From assembly GCF_016827675.1 (NCBI RefSeq), contig NZ_JAERJA010000009.1:62001-126000 (forward strand): a stretch of DNA of 64,000 nucleotides, written 5' to 3'. The notes below the pieces were generated by a model that saw nothing but the letters and a program-made list of their open reading frames with translations, was not told the DNA's origin and searched no databases. Made by a program: the position numbers and the translations under genes. This stretch comes from Nocardioides limicola. Its GTDB lineage: Bacteria > Actinomycetota > Actinomycetes > Propionibacteriales > Nocardioidaceae. How positions within the stretch are numbered: the stretch's first letter is position 1; every line of letters starts with the position of its first letter. Below are positions 35,921 through 43,801 of the stretch, one piece after another.

Positions 35921-36465
35921 CGTTCCTCCAGCAGGGTGTGGGGGAGGAGATCGCGCAGCGCAGCCGCGCCGCGAGAGGCATGCGTCTTCACCGATCCCCG
36001 GGACACGCCCAGAGTGTCGGCGATCTCAGATTCGGAGAGATCCAGATAGTGCCGCAGCACCAACACCTCGCGTTGGCGCCTCGGGAGCTGACCGAGCGCC
36101 GCCAGCACCGCATCCCGGCGTGCCTCGCGGAGTACGGCGGCGTCGGCGGACTCCTGGTGGTCGAGGCGATGCCGGGCCTGCTCGAGTTGCCGCTCGACGA
36201 CCTTGCGGTGCCGCAACAGCGAGCGGCAGCCGTTCACCACCGAGGTGCGCAGGTAGCCCGCCGCGCGGCCGTGGTCGTCGAGCCGTGACCAGCGCCGATG
36301 CAACGCAATGAAGGCGTCCTGGACGACCTCCTCGCCGACCCCGGTCTCGCCGGTGAGCAGCACGGCCAGGCGCACCAGCTCAGGCCAGTGCGCGGCGTAC
36401 AACTCGGTGACCGCCGCGTCCGCGTCCACGGCGGAGCGACGGGCGGGTCGCGGTTGTTCGACCAT
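35917..36465 (-). CDS. ECF RNA polymerase sigma factor (SigE family of actinobacteria)
   Basis: This 182-residue sigma-70 factor has only regions 2 and 4. Region 2 includes LYAAHWPELVRLAVLLTG and VVQDAFIALHRRW. Region 4 includes LPRRQREVLVLRHYLDLSESEIADTLGVSRGSVKTHASRG. Start 36465 (MVEQPRP) is preferred over upstream codons because region 2 begins shortly after. It is coupled by an ATGA overlap to the GerMN/Gmad2 membrane protein, a common arrangement for a sigma factor and its extracytoplasmic sensor. The signal is unknown. Confidence 0.9.
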   Translation of the reverse strand: MVEQPRPARRSAVDADAAVTELYAAHWPELVRLAVLLTGETGVGEEVVQDAFIALHRRWSRLDDHGRAAGYLRTSVVNGCRSLLRHRKVVERQLEQARHRLDHQESADAAVLREARRDAVLAALGQLPRRQREVLVLRHYLDLSESEIADTLGVSRGSVKTHASRGAAALRDLLPHTLLEER

Positions 36466-36556
36466 CCAGACTCCTGCTCGGGGGGACGGTTGTGAAGCTC
36501 TCACGCTACTGACACGCATCGGGCCTCGCATCGGTTGACACGCGGTTGGCTGCGCC

Positions 36557-36562
36557 TAGGCT
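36557..36562 (+). promoter_or_regulatory. -10 hexamer TAGGCT, leaderless promoter of the HIT gene
   Basis: TAGGCT lies exactly 6 bases before ATG 36569, the same geometry as at 21607 and 45080. Confidence 0.6.
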
Positions 36563-36568
36563 GGAGAC

Positions 36569-36928
36569 ATGACCCCTCCAGCAGCCAAGGACGACTGCCT
36601 CTTCTGCCGGATCGTGAAGGGGGAGGTGCCGGCCGACGTCGTGCACGCGGGGGAGACCACGATCGCGTTCCGGGACATCAACCCGCAGGCACCGACGCAC
36701 GTGCTGGTGATCCCGAGCAGCCACTACGCGAATATCGCCGAACTCGCCCAGTGGGAGCCCGGAGCCGTCACGGAACTCTTCGCCACCGCCGCCGAGGTGG
36801 CCGAGTCCGAGGGCCTGGGCGATCAGTACCGGCTGGTGTTCAACACCGGTGCGGAGGCGGGGCAGGCCGTCTTCCACACCCACATGCACGTCCTCGGCGG
36901 GCGACCGTTGAACTGGCCCCCCGGCTGA
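36569..36928 (+). CDS. HIT family nucleotide-binding protein (HINT type)
   Basis: This 119-residue histidine-triad protein belongs to the HINT/purine nucleoside phosphoramidase group. An N-terminal CLFCRIVKGEVPADVV carries the zinc-type C-x-x-C, and the histidine triad is FHTHMHVLGG near residues 101-110. It is a complete single-domain protein. Its place before phoH-ybeY-corC is standard in actinobacteria. The start is ATG with a leaderless promoter. Confidence 0.95.
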   Translation: MTPPAAKDDCLFCRIVKGEVPADVVHAGETTIAFRDINPQAPTHVLVIPSSHYANIAELAQWEPGAVTELFATAAEVAESEGLGDQYRLVFNTGAEAGQAVFHTHMHVLGGRPLNWPPG

Positions 36929-37031
36929 GCGGGAGCGGGCGGGCGAATTCGACTCGTGGCCCGGACCGGTGCGGACGTAACATGGGGGTGCCAACGTCTT
37001 CGCACCAGAAAGGCAGCCCATCCCGGGCCTC

Positions 37032-38063
37032 ATGACTGATTCACAGCGCAGTGGCACTCCGCGGACCGGCACCCGTCACGTGGTGGTGGTGCCCAACAGC
37101 ATCAACATGGTGAGCCTGCTCGGGCCGGCCGACGAGCACCTGGCCGCGATCGAGAAGGCCTTCGACGCCGACGTACACGTGCGAGGCAACCGGATCCAGA
37201 TGGCCGGCGACCCGGCCGAGGTGGCGCTCGCCGAACGACTCCTCGACGAACTCGTCACCATCATCCGCACCGGCCAGCCGGTCACCGCCGAGACCGTGGA
37301 GCGGGTGATCGGCATGCTCCGCGCCGAGACCTCCGAGCGTCCGGCCGAGGTGCTCAGCCTCAACATCCTCTCCAACCGTGGCCGCACGATCCGCCCGAAG
37401 ACCCTGAACCAGAAGCGCTACGTCGACGCGATCGACAAGCACACCATCACCTTCGGCATCGGCCCCGCGGGCACCGGCAAGACCTATCTGGCGATGGCCA
37501 AGGCGGTGCAGGCGCTGACCTCCAAGGAGGTCAACCGGATCATCCTGTCCCGCCCGGCCGTCGAAGCCGGTGAGAAGCTCGGCTTCCTGCCCGGCACGCT
37601 CTCGGAGAAGATCGACCCCTACCTGCGGCCGCTGTACGACGCGCTGCACGACATGATCGACCCCGAGTCGATCCCCAAGCTGCTCGCCGCCGGGACGATC
37701 GAGGTGGCGCCGCTGGCCTACCTGCGTGGGCGGTCCCTCAACGACTCGTTCATCATCTTGGACGAGGCCCAGAACACCACGCCCGAGCAGATGAAGATGT
37801 TCTTGACCCGACTCGGCTTCGGCTCCAAGATCGTGGTCACCGGTGACATCACCCAGACCGACCTGCCCGGCGGCGTGAAGTCCGGGCTGCGGGTCGTCGA
37901 GGGGATCCTCGACGGTCTCCGGGACATCTCCTTCAACCGGCTCACCGCCCACGACGTGGTCCGGCACAAGCTGGTCGGACACATCGTGGCGGCGTACGAC
38001 GACTTCGACGCGCGGGCCGAGGCCCTCACCGAGGCACGCGGTGTCCGGGAGGATCGTCGGTGA
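37032..38063 (+). CDS. phoH: PhoH-like ATPase
   Basis: This is a 343-residue cytoplasmic ATPase. Residues 1-100 hold a KH-like RNA-binding segment. The PhoH domain has Walker A GPAGTGKT at about 142-149, Walker [17 protein letters not shown] and the [12 protein letters not shown] sensor motif. PhoH proteins are thought to act in RNA metabolism together with YbeY, whose gene overlaps by 4 bases (GTGA). A GAAAGG ribosome site lies about 18 bases upstream of ATG 37032, so initiation is not obviously strong. Co-transcription with ybeY, corC, the deaminase-like gene and the HAD gene is likely. Confidence 0.96.
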   Translation: MTDSQRSGTPRTGTRHVVVVPNSINMVSLLGPADEHLAAIEKAFDADVHVRGNRIQMAGDPAEVALAERLLDELVTIIRTGQPVTAETVERVIGMLRAETSERPAEVLSLNILSNRGRTIRPKTLNQKRYVDAIDKHTITFGIGPAGTGKTYLAMAKAVQALTSKEVNRIILSRPAVEAGEKLGFLPGTLSEKIDPYLRPLYDALHDMIDPESIPKLLAAGTIEVAPLAYLRGRSLNDSFIILDEAQNTTPEQMKMFLTRLGFGSKIVVTGDITQTDLPGGVKSGLRVVEGILDGLRDISFNRLTAHDVVRHKLVGHIVAAYDDFDARAEALTEARGVREDRR

Positions 38064-38533
38064 CGATCGAGGTGATGAACGAGTCCGGGATGGATGTCGA
38101 TCTGCGGATGCTGTCGCAGTTGGCCCGGTTCGTCATGGACACGATGCGGGTGCACCCGCAGGCCGAGTTGTGCATCAAGGCGGTCGACGAGCCGACCATC
38201 GCCGAGCTCAACCAGCAGTGGATGGACAAGCAGGGTCCGACCGACGTGCTCGCCTTCCCGATGGACGAACTGCGGCCCGGCCGGGTCGGCGAGGAGCCCG
38301 AGGAGGGAGTGCTCGGCGACCTGGTGCTCAGTCCGGCTGTGGCGCGCAGGCAGGCCGAGGACCGGGTGCTCGCCGGGCACGCCGGCTACACCGCAGAGGC
38401 CGAGCTCGAACTGCTGGTCACCCACGGGGTGCTGCACCTGCTCGGCTACGACCACGCCGAACCGGAGGAGCACGCAGTGATGTTCGGACTGCAGGACGAA
38501 CTGCTGGCCCAGTGGCGGGCCCGGGGCGCCTGA
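38060..38533 (+). CDS. ybeY: Endoribonuclease YbeY (16S rRNA maturation)
   Basis: This 157-residue zinc metalloprotein is needed for 16S rRNA 3'-end maturation and ribosome quality control. The family signature H-G-x-L-H-L-x-G-Y-D-H is intact as THGVLHLLGYDH (near residues 120-131), giving three zinc-binding histidines; the earlier GPTDVLAFPMDE is also conserved. It overlaps phoH by 4 bases and is followed 2 bases later by corC. Confidence 0.96.
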   Translation: MTIEVMNESGMDVDLRMLSQLARFVMDTMRVHPQAELCIKAVDEPTIAELNQQWMDKQGPTDVLAFPMDELRPGRVGEEPEEGVLGDLVLSPAVARRQAEDRVLAGHAGYTAEAELELLVTHGVLHLLGYDHAEPEEHAVMFGLQDELLAQWRARGA

Positions 38534-38534
38534 G

Positions 38535-39857
38535 GTGCCCACGATCTGGTTGCTCGGCTGCGCCGTCCTGCTGATCCTGCTCGCCGGGCTGCTGGCGGCC
38601 GCCGATGCCGCCTTGGCTTCGTTCTCCAAGGCTCGCGCCGAAGAACTGCGCGACGAAGGTCGAGTCGGCGGCCGCTGGCTGGTCCGGCTGCTCGAGGACT
38701 CGCCGAGGATCCTCAACACCGCACTGCTGCTGCGGCTGCTGGCCGAGGTCACCGCGATCGTGCTGGTGACCCTGCACCTGCACGACTACTTCGATGGCGA
38801 CTTCTGGCCGGCGGTCTTCGCCGCAGCAGGGGTCATGGTGGTGATCTCCTTCGTGGTGCTCGGGGTCGCGCCACGGACCCTGGGGCGGCAGCACGATGAC
38901 CGGGTGGCCCTGCTCGCCGCCGGGCCGCTGGTGGCGCTGACCTGGGTGCTGGGCCCGATCCCGAAGGTGCTGATCGCCGTGGGCAACGCGATCACCCCCG
39001 GCCGCGGCTTCTCCGAGGGCCCGTTCTCCACCGAGACCGAGCTGAGGGAGATGGTCGACATCGCCGAGGCGGCCGCGGTGATCGAGGCCGAGGAGCGGCG
39101 GATGATCCACTCCGTCTTCGAGCTCGGTGACACCACCGTGCGTGAGGTGATGGTGCCGCGTCCCGAGGTCGTCTTCATCGAGGACTTCAAGAACCTGCGC
39201 CAGGCGCGGTCGCTCTTCCTGCGCAGCGGATTCAGCCGGGTGCCGGTGGTCGGCGAGAACCTCGACGACGTACGCGGCTTCGCCTATCTCAAGGACGTCG
39301 CCCGGCGTGACTTCGAGGACGCCGACGCGGAGGTGAGCGAGCGGATCGACTCGGTGATGCGGGAGGCCTTCTTCGTCCCGGACAGCAAGCCGGTCGATGA
39401 TCTGTTGAAGGAGATGCAGGCCAGGCGGCGGCACATTGCGGTGGTGGTCGACGAGTACGGCGGCACTGCCGGGATCGTGACCATCGAGGACGTGCTCGAG
39501 GAGATCGTCGGTGAGATCACCGACGAGTACGACGAGGAGGCTGCCGACGTGGAGCGGCTGGCCCCCGACGTGGTCCGGGTGCCGGCGCGGTTCCCCATCG
39601 ACGACCTCGACGAGGTCCTCGGGGTGGCCGTCGACGACGACGAGGTGGACTCGGTGGGCGGCCTGATGGCCAAGCACCTCGGCCTGGTGCCCCTGCCCGG
39701 GTCCAGCGTCGACGCCCACGGCCTGCGGTTCGTGGCCGAGGGGATGGTCGGGCGCCGCAAGCGGATCGCCACCGTCCTGGTGCGGGTGCTCGATCCAGAA
39801 GGCGAGGACGCCGCGGATGTCGCTGCCGGCGATGACTACGCTGAGGCGCATGACTGA
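38535..39857 (+). CDS. CNNM/CorC (HlyC) family protein with CBS pair
   Basis: This 440-residue membrane protein has a DUF21/CNNM transmembrane domain (about residues 1-185, several helices). It continues with a CBS pair (about 205-330, REVMVPRPEVVFIEDFKNL, FSRVPVVGE, RRRHIAVVVDEYGGTAGIVTIEDVLEEIVGEI) and a C-terminal CorC_HlyC transporter-associated domain (about 350-425, RFPIDDLDEVLGV). Members are implicated in Mg2+ or Co2+ efflux; the old name hemolysin is misleading. It is part of the ybeY operon; its stop lies inside the next gene's first codons. Confidence 0.93.
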   Translation: MPTIWLLGCAVLLILLAGLLAAADAALASFSKARAEELRDEGRVGGRWLVRLLEDSPRILNTALLLRLLAEVTAIVLVTLHLHDYFDGDFWPAVFAAAGVMVVISFVVLGVAPRTLGRQHDDRVALLAAGPLVALTWVLGPIPKVLIAVGNAITPGRGFSEGPFSTETELREMVDIAEAAAVIEAEERRMIHSVFELGDTTVREVMVPRPEVVFIEDFKNLRQARSLFLRSGFSRVPVVGENLDDVRGFAYLKDVARRDFEDADAEVSERIDSVMREAFFVPDSKPVDDLLKEMQARRRHIAVVVDEYGGTAGIVTIEDVLEEIVGEITDEYDEEAADVERLAPDVVRVPARFPIDDLDEVLGVAVDDDEVDSVGGLMAKHLGLVPLPGSSVDAHGLRFVAEGMVGRRKRIATVLVRVLDPEGEDAADVAAGDDYAEAHD

Positions 39858-40200
39858 CGCCGTGGAGTTGAGCGCCGAGGACACCAAACTGGTCACCCTG
39901 GCCCGGGCGACCCGGGCTCGGGTGCGGTCCGAGGAAGCTGCCGCGGTGCGGGACCAGGACGGTCGTACCTACGCAGCGGCGACGGTGGACCTGCCCTCCC
40001 TGAAGGTCTCCGCGATCGCCGGCTGCGTGGTGATGGCCCTGGCAGCGGGCGCGACCACCCTGGAAGCGGTGGTGGTGCTCGGTGAACACGACACGGTGGC
40101 CGAGCCGGATGTGGCGTTGGTGCGGGAGTTCGGCGGCACCGGCATCCCCGTGCACCACGGCGACCCCCGCGGACGGATCACCGGCACCCTGGTCTCATGA
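39850..40200 (+). CDS. Cytidine deaminase-fold protein lacking zinc ligands
   Basis: This 116-residue protein follows the cytidine deaminase scaffold (LVTLARATRARVRSEEAAAVRDQDGRTYAAATVDLPSLKVSAIAGCVVMALAAGATTLEAVVVLGE). However, the H/C-A-E and P-C-x-x-C zinc-binding motifs are missing. It is therefore unlikely to deaminate cytidine and may be structural or bind a nucleotide. The same kind of small gene follows corC in other actinobacteria (before era), so it is a conserved but catalytically silent member. It overlaps the corC stop by 8 bases and the HAD gene by 4. Confidence 0.75.
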   Translation: MTDAVELSAEDTKLVTLARATRARVRSEEAAAVRDQDGRTYAAATVDLPSLKVSAIAGCVVMALAAGATTLEAVVVLGEHDTVAEPDVALVREFGGTGIPVHHGDPRGRITGTLVS

Positions 40201-40805
40201 GCCGACCGTCCATCGGCTTCGACCTGGACATGACCCTGATCGACACCGTGCCGGGGTTCGGCGCTGTGTTGCGGGCACTGGCGCTCGAACTCGACGTGGT
40301 GTTGCCGGTGGAGGAGTTGACCAGTCGACTCGGGCCACCCCTGGAGATGATGCTGGCGCCGTATCTGCCCGAGGGTGAGGTGGCGGCTGCCAGTGACCGG
40401 TTCCGGGCGTTGTATCCCACCCATGCGATCACCTCTGTGCCGTTGCTGCCCGGTGCCCACGCCGCGTTGGCTGCGGTGCGGTCGCGGGGTGGGCGGAACG
40501 TGCTGGTCACCGGCAAGTACCCGGCCAACGCACAACTTCACGTGGATCACCTCCAGCTCGACGTGGATGTCCTGGAAGGGTGGGTCTGGGGGATCGGGAA
40601 GGCCGAGGTGTTGCGCAGAGAGGGCGTGGCGGCGTACGTCGGGGATCACGTCCACGACGTGGAGGGGGCGCTGGCGGCCGGAGTGGTGAGTGTCTCGGTG
40701 CTCACCGGCGGCTGCACCCGCGCCGAACTCCTCGATGCCGGCACCGACGTGGTGCTGGACTCCCTGGAGGAGTTCCCCGACTGGTTCTCCGACTTCACCC
40801 GCTGA
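40197..40805 (+). CDS. HAD family hydrolase (phosphoglycolate-phosphatase-like)
   Basis: This is a 202-residue HAD phosphatase. The nucleophile motif DLDMTLID (D9, D11) is complete, motif II falls in VLVTGK, and motif III/IV is VAAYVGDHVHDVEGALAAG. A helical cap lies between residues 16 and 85. The substrate is unknown; the closest type is Gph/PGP-like. It overlaps the deaminase-fold gene by 4 bases (ATGA), so it is the end of the phoH operon. A 13-bp inverted repeat just downstream may end transcription. Confidence 0.85.
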   Translation: MSRPSIGFDLDMTLIDTVPGFGAVLRALALELDVVLPVEELTSRLGPPLEMMLAPYLPEGEVAAASDRFRALYPTHAITSVPLLPGAHAALAAVRSRGGRNVLVTGKYPANAQLHVDHLQLDVDVLEGWVWGIGKAEVLRREGVAAYVGDHVHDVEGALAAGVVSVSVLTGGCTRAELLDAGTDVVLDSLEEFPDWFSDFTR

Positions 40806-40812
40806 CCCCCGC

Positions 40813-40869
40813 ATTCCCGTGCATTCAGCACCAAGAACGGGCCAGATCACAGCCACAATGCACGGGAAT
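40813..40869. repeat. Perfect 13-bp inverted repeat after the HAD gene
   Basis: ATTCCCGTGCATT (40813-40825) and its exact complement AATGCACGGGAAT (40857-40869) enclose 31 bases. It begins 8 bases after the HAD stop. It has no T tract; it may be a terminator-like structure or a small mobile repeat. Confidence 0.85.
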
Positions 40870-40949
40870 CGACGGGTGAGGCGCGGCCACCGGACAGTGG
40901 CTGTCCGGGATCGCTGGAGAAATCAGTGCCAGCGGGCAAGCATGGGCGC

Positions 40950-41351
40950 ATGGCTCTTCGCTGGTACACCGTGGTCATCGACTGTCGCGACGTCGCCGCC
41001 CAGGCCCGCTGGTGGGCGCAGGCGCTGGACTGGAAGCCGATCTATGAGGCTGAGGACGAGGTGGTGCTGGTGCCGTCGTGGGTGGATGACGAGGCGCTGA
41101 GTTCCACTCCTTGGCAACGCGTCCCACCGGGGCTGGTCTTCGTGCCGGTCCCGGAGGGCAAACAGGTCAAGAACCGACTCCACCTCGATCTGGCCCCGCA
41201 CATCACCGACGACCGCGAGGCCGAGATCGACCGGCTGCTGTCCCTGGGCGCCACCCGGGTGGACGTCGGTCAGCGCGACGACACCTCCTGGGACGTGCTG
41301 GCCGACCCGGAGGGCAACGAGTTCTGCGTGCTGTCGTCGCGGGAGAACTGA
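40950..41351 (+). CDS. VOC superfamily (glyoxalase-like) protein
   Basis: This 133-residue single-domain VOC protein shows the paired beta-alpha-beta pattern: RWYTVVIDCRDVAAQARWWAQALDW in the first half and NRLHLDLAPH...GATRVDV...WDVLADPEGNEFCVL in the second. The ending DPEGNEFCV and the internal LHLDL are family hallmarks of the actinobacterial 'VOC family protein' group; the substrate is unknown. ATG 40950 is taken as the start since the fold begins there; a GTG 24 bases earlier is possible. Confidence 0.82.
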   Translation: MALRWYTVVIDCRDVAAQARWWAQALDWKPIYEAEDEVVLVPSWVDDEALSSTPWQRVPPGLVFVPVPEGKQVKNRLHLDLAPHITDDREAEIDRLLSLGATRVDVGQRDDTSWDVLADPEGNEFCVLSSREN

Positions 41352-41370
41352 GCCCGGCTATGGTCTGGCC

Positions 41371-42282
41371 ATGCCTGTGGACCCTCAACTCGTCCCGATC
41401 CTTCAGCTCATCGAGAGCGGGACACCCCTTCATGAACTCGGCCCCGACGAAGCGCGCGGTTCCTTCCGCAAGCTGACCGTGGAGATGCGGGCACCCGACA
41501 GCGTGGTCCCGGTCGAGTCGGTGGCCGACACCACCGTGGCCGGGGCGGCGGGCGTCCTCCCGGCCAGGGTCTACCGGCCGGACGCCGACGGCCCGGTGCC
41601 GACCGTGGTACTCCTGCACGGGGGCGGCTTCGTGATCGGGGACCTGGACACCCACGACAACATGGCCAGGTCGATCTGCCGGGGCGCTCAGTCGGTGGTG
41701 GTCTCGGTCGACTACCGGCTCGCCCCCGAGGCCCGGTTCCCGGCCGCCGCCGAGGACGCGATCGCCGCCACCGCCGACGTTCAGCGGCGACTCGCCGAGT
41801 TCGGCGGCAACGACGTACTCGCGGTGGCTGGTGACTCCGCCGGTGGCAACCTGTCCGCGGTGACCGCCCAGCACGTGCCCGGCATCGCCGCTCAACTGCT
41901 GATCTACCCGGCCACCGACGTGCTCGGTGACTACCCGTCCCGGGTCGAGAACGCCACCGGCTATTTCCTCGACGAGCCCACGATGGCCTGGTTCATCGGC
42001 CAGTACGTCGAGGCCGACACTGATCTGCTTGACCCGCGGCTCTCCCCGCTGCGCGGCGACCTCGCCGATCTGCCGCCGGCGGTGGTGGTGACGGCCGAGT
42101 TCGACCCGCTGCGAGACGAGGGCATCGCGTACGCCGAGGCGCTGTCCGCCGCCGGGACCGACGTCTGGCAGCACACCTGGCCCGGCCTGATCCACGGCTT
42201 CTTCGACATGGGCCCCTGGTCGGCCGCCTGTCAGACCGCGATCGACGAGACCATCGCCCGGTTCGCCACGCTACTGCGCTGA
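41371..42282 (+). CDS. Alpha/beta hydrolase (hormone-sensitive-lipase family esterase)
   Basis: This 303-residue esterase has the oxyanion motif HGGGFVIGD (near residue 82), the nucleophile elbow GDSAGG (near 153-158), the acid in VTAEFDPLRDEG and the catalytic histidine in PGLIHGFF, so the triad is complete. It belongs to the HSL/BigL (Abhydrolase_3) type that cleaves short-chain esters. TATGGT lies 6 bases before ATG 41371, indicating a leaderless mRNA. The tmsA operon follows after 85 bases with its own hexamer. Confidence 0.92.
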   Translation: MPVDPQLVPILQLIESGTPLHELGPDEARGSFRKLTVEMRAPDSVVPVESVADTTVAGAAGVLPARVYRPDADGPVPTVVLLHGGGFVIGDLDTHDNMARSICRGAQSVVVSVDYRLAPEARFPAAAEDAIAATADVQRRLAEFGGNDVLAVAGDSAGGNLSAVTAQHVPGIAAQLLIYPATDVLGDYPSRVENATGYFLDEPTMAWFIGQYVEADTDLLDPRLSPLRGDLADLPPAVVVTAEFDPLRDEGIAYAEALSAAGTDVWQHTWPGLIHGFFDMGPWSAACQTAIDETIARFATLLR

Positions 42283-42367
42283 CCCGGGGCCCTGGCCGGT
42301 CGCACGCGGGACCTGCCCAGCCGGAAAGGGGTAGGAAACCCCGGCGACATTCGCTACCGTCGATGCA

Positions 42368-43801
42368 ATGACGTCGTCGGGGACGTGGGAGGAGCACGCG
42401 GCAGCCGTTGAGCGGCTGCGCGCGTCGTACGCCGCGCTGCCCGAGGATGCGCCGGTCCGGATCGCCAAGCGCACCTCGAACCTCTTCCGCCCGCGTGCCG
42501 CCACCGGCGTGCCCGGACTCGACGTGGTCGGGTTGTCGTCGGTGATCGAGGTCGACGCCGACGCCCGCACCGCCGACGTCCAGGGCATGTGCACGTACGA
42601 GGACCTCGTCGACGCGACCCTCCCGCACGGGCTGATCCCGCTCGTCGTCCCGCAACTGCGCACCATCACCCTCGGCGGCGCGGTCACCGGCCTGGGCGTC
42701 GAGGCCACCTCGTTCCGCAACGGACTGCCGCATGAGTCGGTGCTGGAGATGGACGTGTTCACCGGTGCCGGCGAGGTGGTCACCGCCCGGCCCGACAACG
42801 AGCACGCCGACCTGTTCCGCACCTTCCCCAACTCCTACGGGTCCCTCGGGTACGCCGTCCGGCTCCGGATCGCGCTCGAAGCGGTCCCGGACCGGGTCGA
42901 GCTCCGACATGTCCGCTTCGACACCTCCGCCGCGCTCACCGAGGCCGTACTCCGCATCGCCGAGGATCGGAGCTGGGACGGCGTTCGCGTGGACGGACTC
43001 GACGGAGTCGCCTTCGGCCCCCACGAGCTGTACCTGACCCTGGCCACCTGGACCGACCGCGACGGACCCACCAGCGACTACACCGGCCCACAGATCTACT
43101 ACCGGTCGATCCAGACCCGTAGCACCGACCTGCTGACCATGCACGACTACCTGTGGCGCTGGGACACCGACTGGTTCTGGTGCTCGGGCGCGTTCGGGCT
43201 GCACAACCCACGGATCCGGCGGCTCTGGCCGCGTCGCTGGCGTCGTTCGGACGTCTACCACCGGCTGGTCGGGCTGGACCGCCGACTGAAGGTCATGGAT
43301 CGCCTCGACGCCCGTGCGGGTCGTCAGCCCCGCGAGCACGTGATCCAGGACGTCGAGGTGCCGGCCGAGCACCTGCCCGAGTTCCTGGCCTGGTTCGACG
43401 AGCACGTCGGGATGACCCCGGTATGGCTCTGCCCGTTGCGGGTCTCGACAAGCTCGACCGGCGAGGGAGACTCGACCGGCGAGGGAGACTCGACCGGCGA
43501 GGGAGACTCGACCGCGCACCCGTGGCCGTCGTACCCGCTGCGTCCCGGCACCACCTACGTCAACGTCGGCTTCTGGGGGGTGGTCCGCGTCGATGACCCG
43601 ACCGAGGCGCCGACCAACCGGGCGATCGAGGCAAAGGTGCACGAGCTCGACGGCCACAAGTCGCTCTACTCCGAGGCCTTCTACGACCGCGACACCTTCG
43701 ACGGACTCTACGACGGCGCCAACCTGGCGACCGTGAAGAAGCGCTACGACCCCGACGACAGATTGACCACTCTCTACGACAAGGCGGTGAGACGACGATG
43801 A
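42368..43801 (+). CDS. tmsA: FAD-dependent 10-methylene fatty acyl reductase (TmsA/BfaA type)
   Basis: This 477-residue FAD_binding_4 oxidoreductase is close in layout to Delta24-sterol reductase: VVGLSSVIEVDADARTADVQGMCTYEDLVDATLPHGLIP is the FAD-binding half and TLGGAVTGLGVEATSFRNGLPHESVLEMDVFTG the substrate-side half. Placed directly before a cyclopropane-type methyltransferase (4-base ATGA overlap), it fits TmsA, which reduces the 10-methylene acyl chain made by TmsB to the 10-methyl fatty acid (tuberculostearate type). Residues 363-380 are three STGEGD repeats created by an 18-bp DNA repeat inside the gene, a lineage-specific insertion. TACCGT lies 7 bases before ATG 42368. Confidence 0.85.
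   Translation: MTSSGTWEEHAAAVERLRASYAALPEDAPVRIAKRTSNLFRPRAATGVPGLDVVGLSSVIEVDADARTADVQGMCTYEDLVDATLPHGLIPLVVPQLRTITLGGAVTGLGVEATSFRNGLPHESVLEMDVFTGAGEVVTARPDNEHADLFRTFPNSYGSLGYAVRLRIALEAVPDRVELRHVRFDTSAALTEAVLRIAEDRSWDGVRVDGLDGVAFGPHELYLTLATWTDRDGPTSDYTGPQIYYRSIQTRSTDLLTMHDYLWRWDTDWFWCSGAFGLHNPRIRRLWPRRWRRSDVYHRLVGLDRRLKVMDRLDARAGRQPREHVIQDVEVPAEHLPEFLAWFDEHVGMTPVWLCPLRVSTSSTGEGDSTGEGDSTGEGDSTAHPWPSYPLRPGTTYVNVGFWGVVRVDDPTEAPTNRAIEAKVHELDGHKSLYSEAFYDRDTFDGLYDGANLATVKKRYDPDDRLTTLYDKAVRRR
43454..43513 (+). repeat. In-frame 18-bp repeat (3 copies plus 6 bases) inside tmsA
   Basis: TCGACCGGCGAGGGAGAC is repeated exactly three times (43454-43507) and followed by the first 6 bases of a fourth copy. 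The segment directly before it (43442-43459, CTCGACAAGCTCGACC) looks like the REP-type palindromes of actinobacterial genomes. It adds 18 residues without breaking the frame. Confidence 0.9.
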
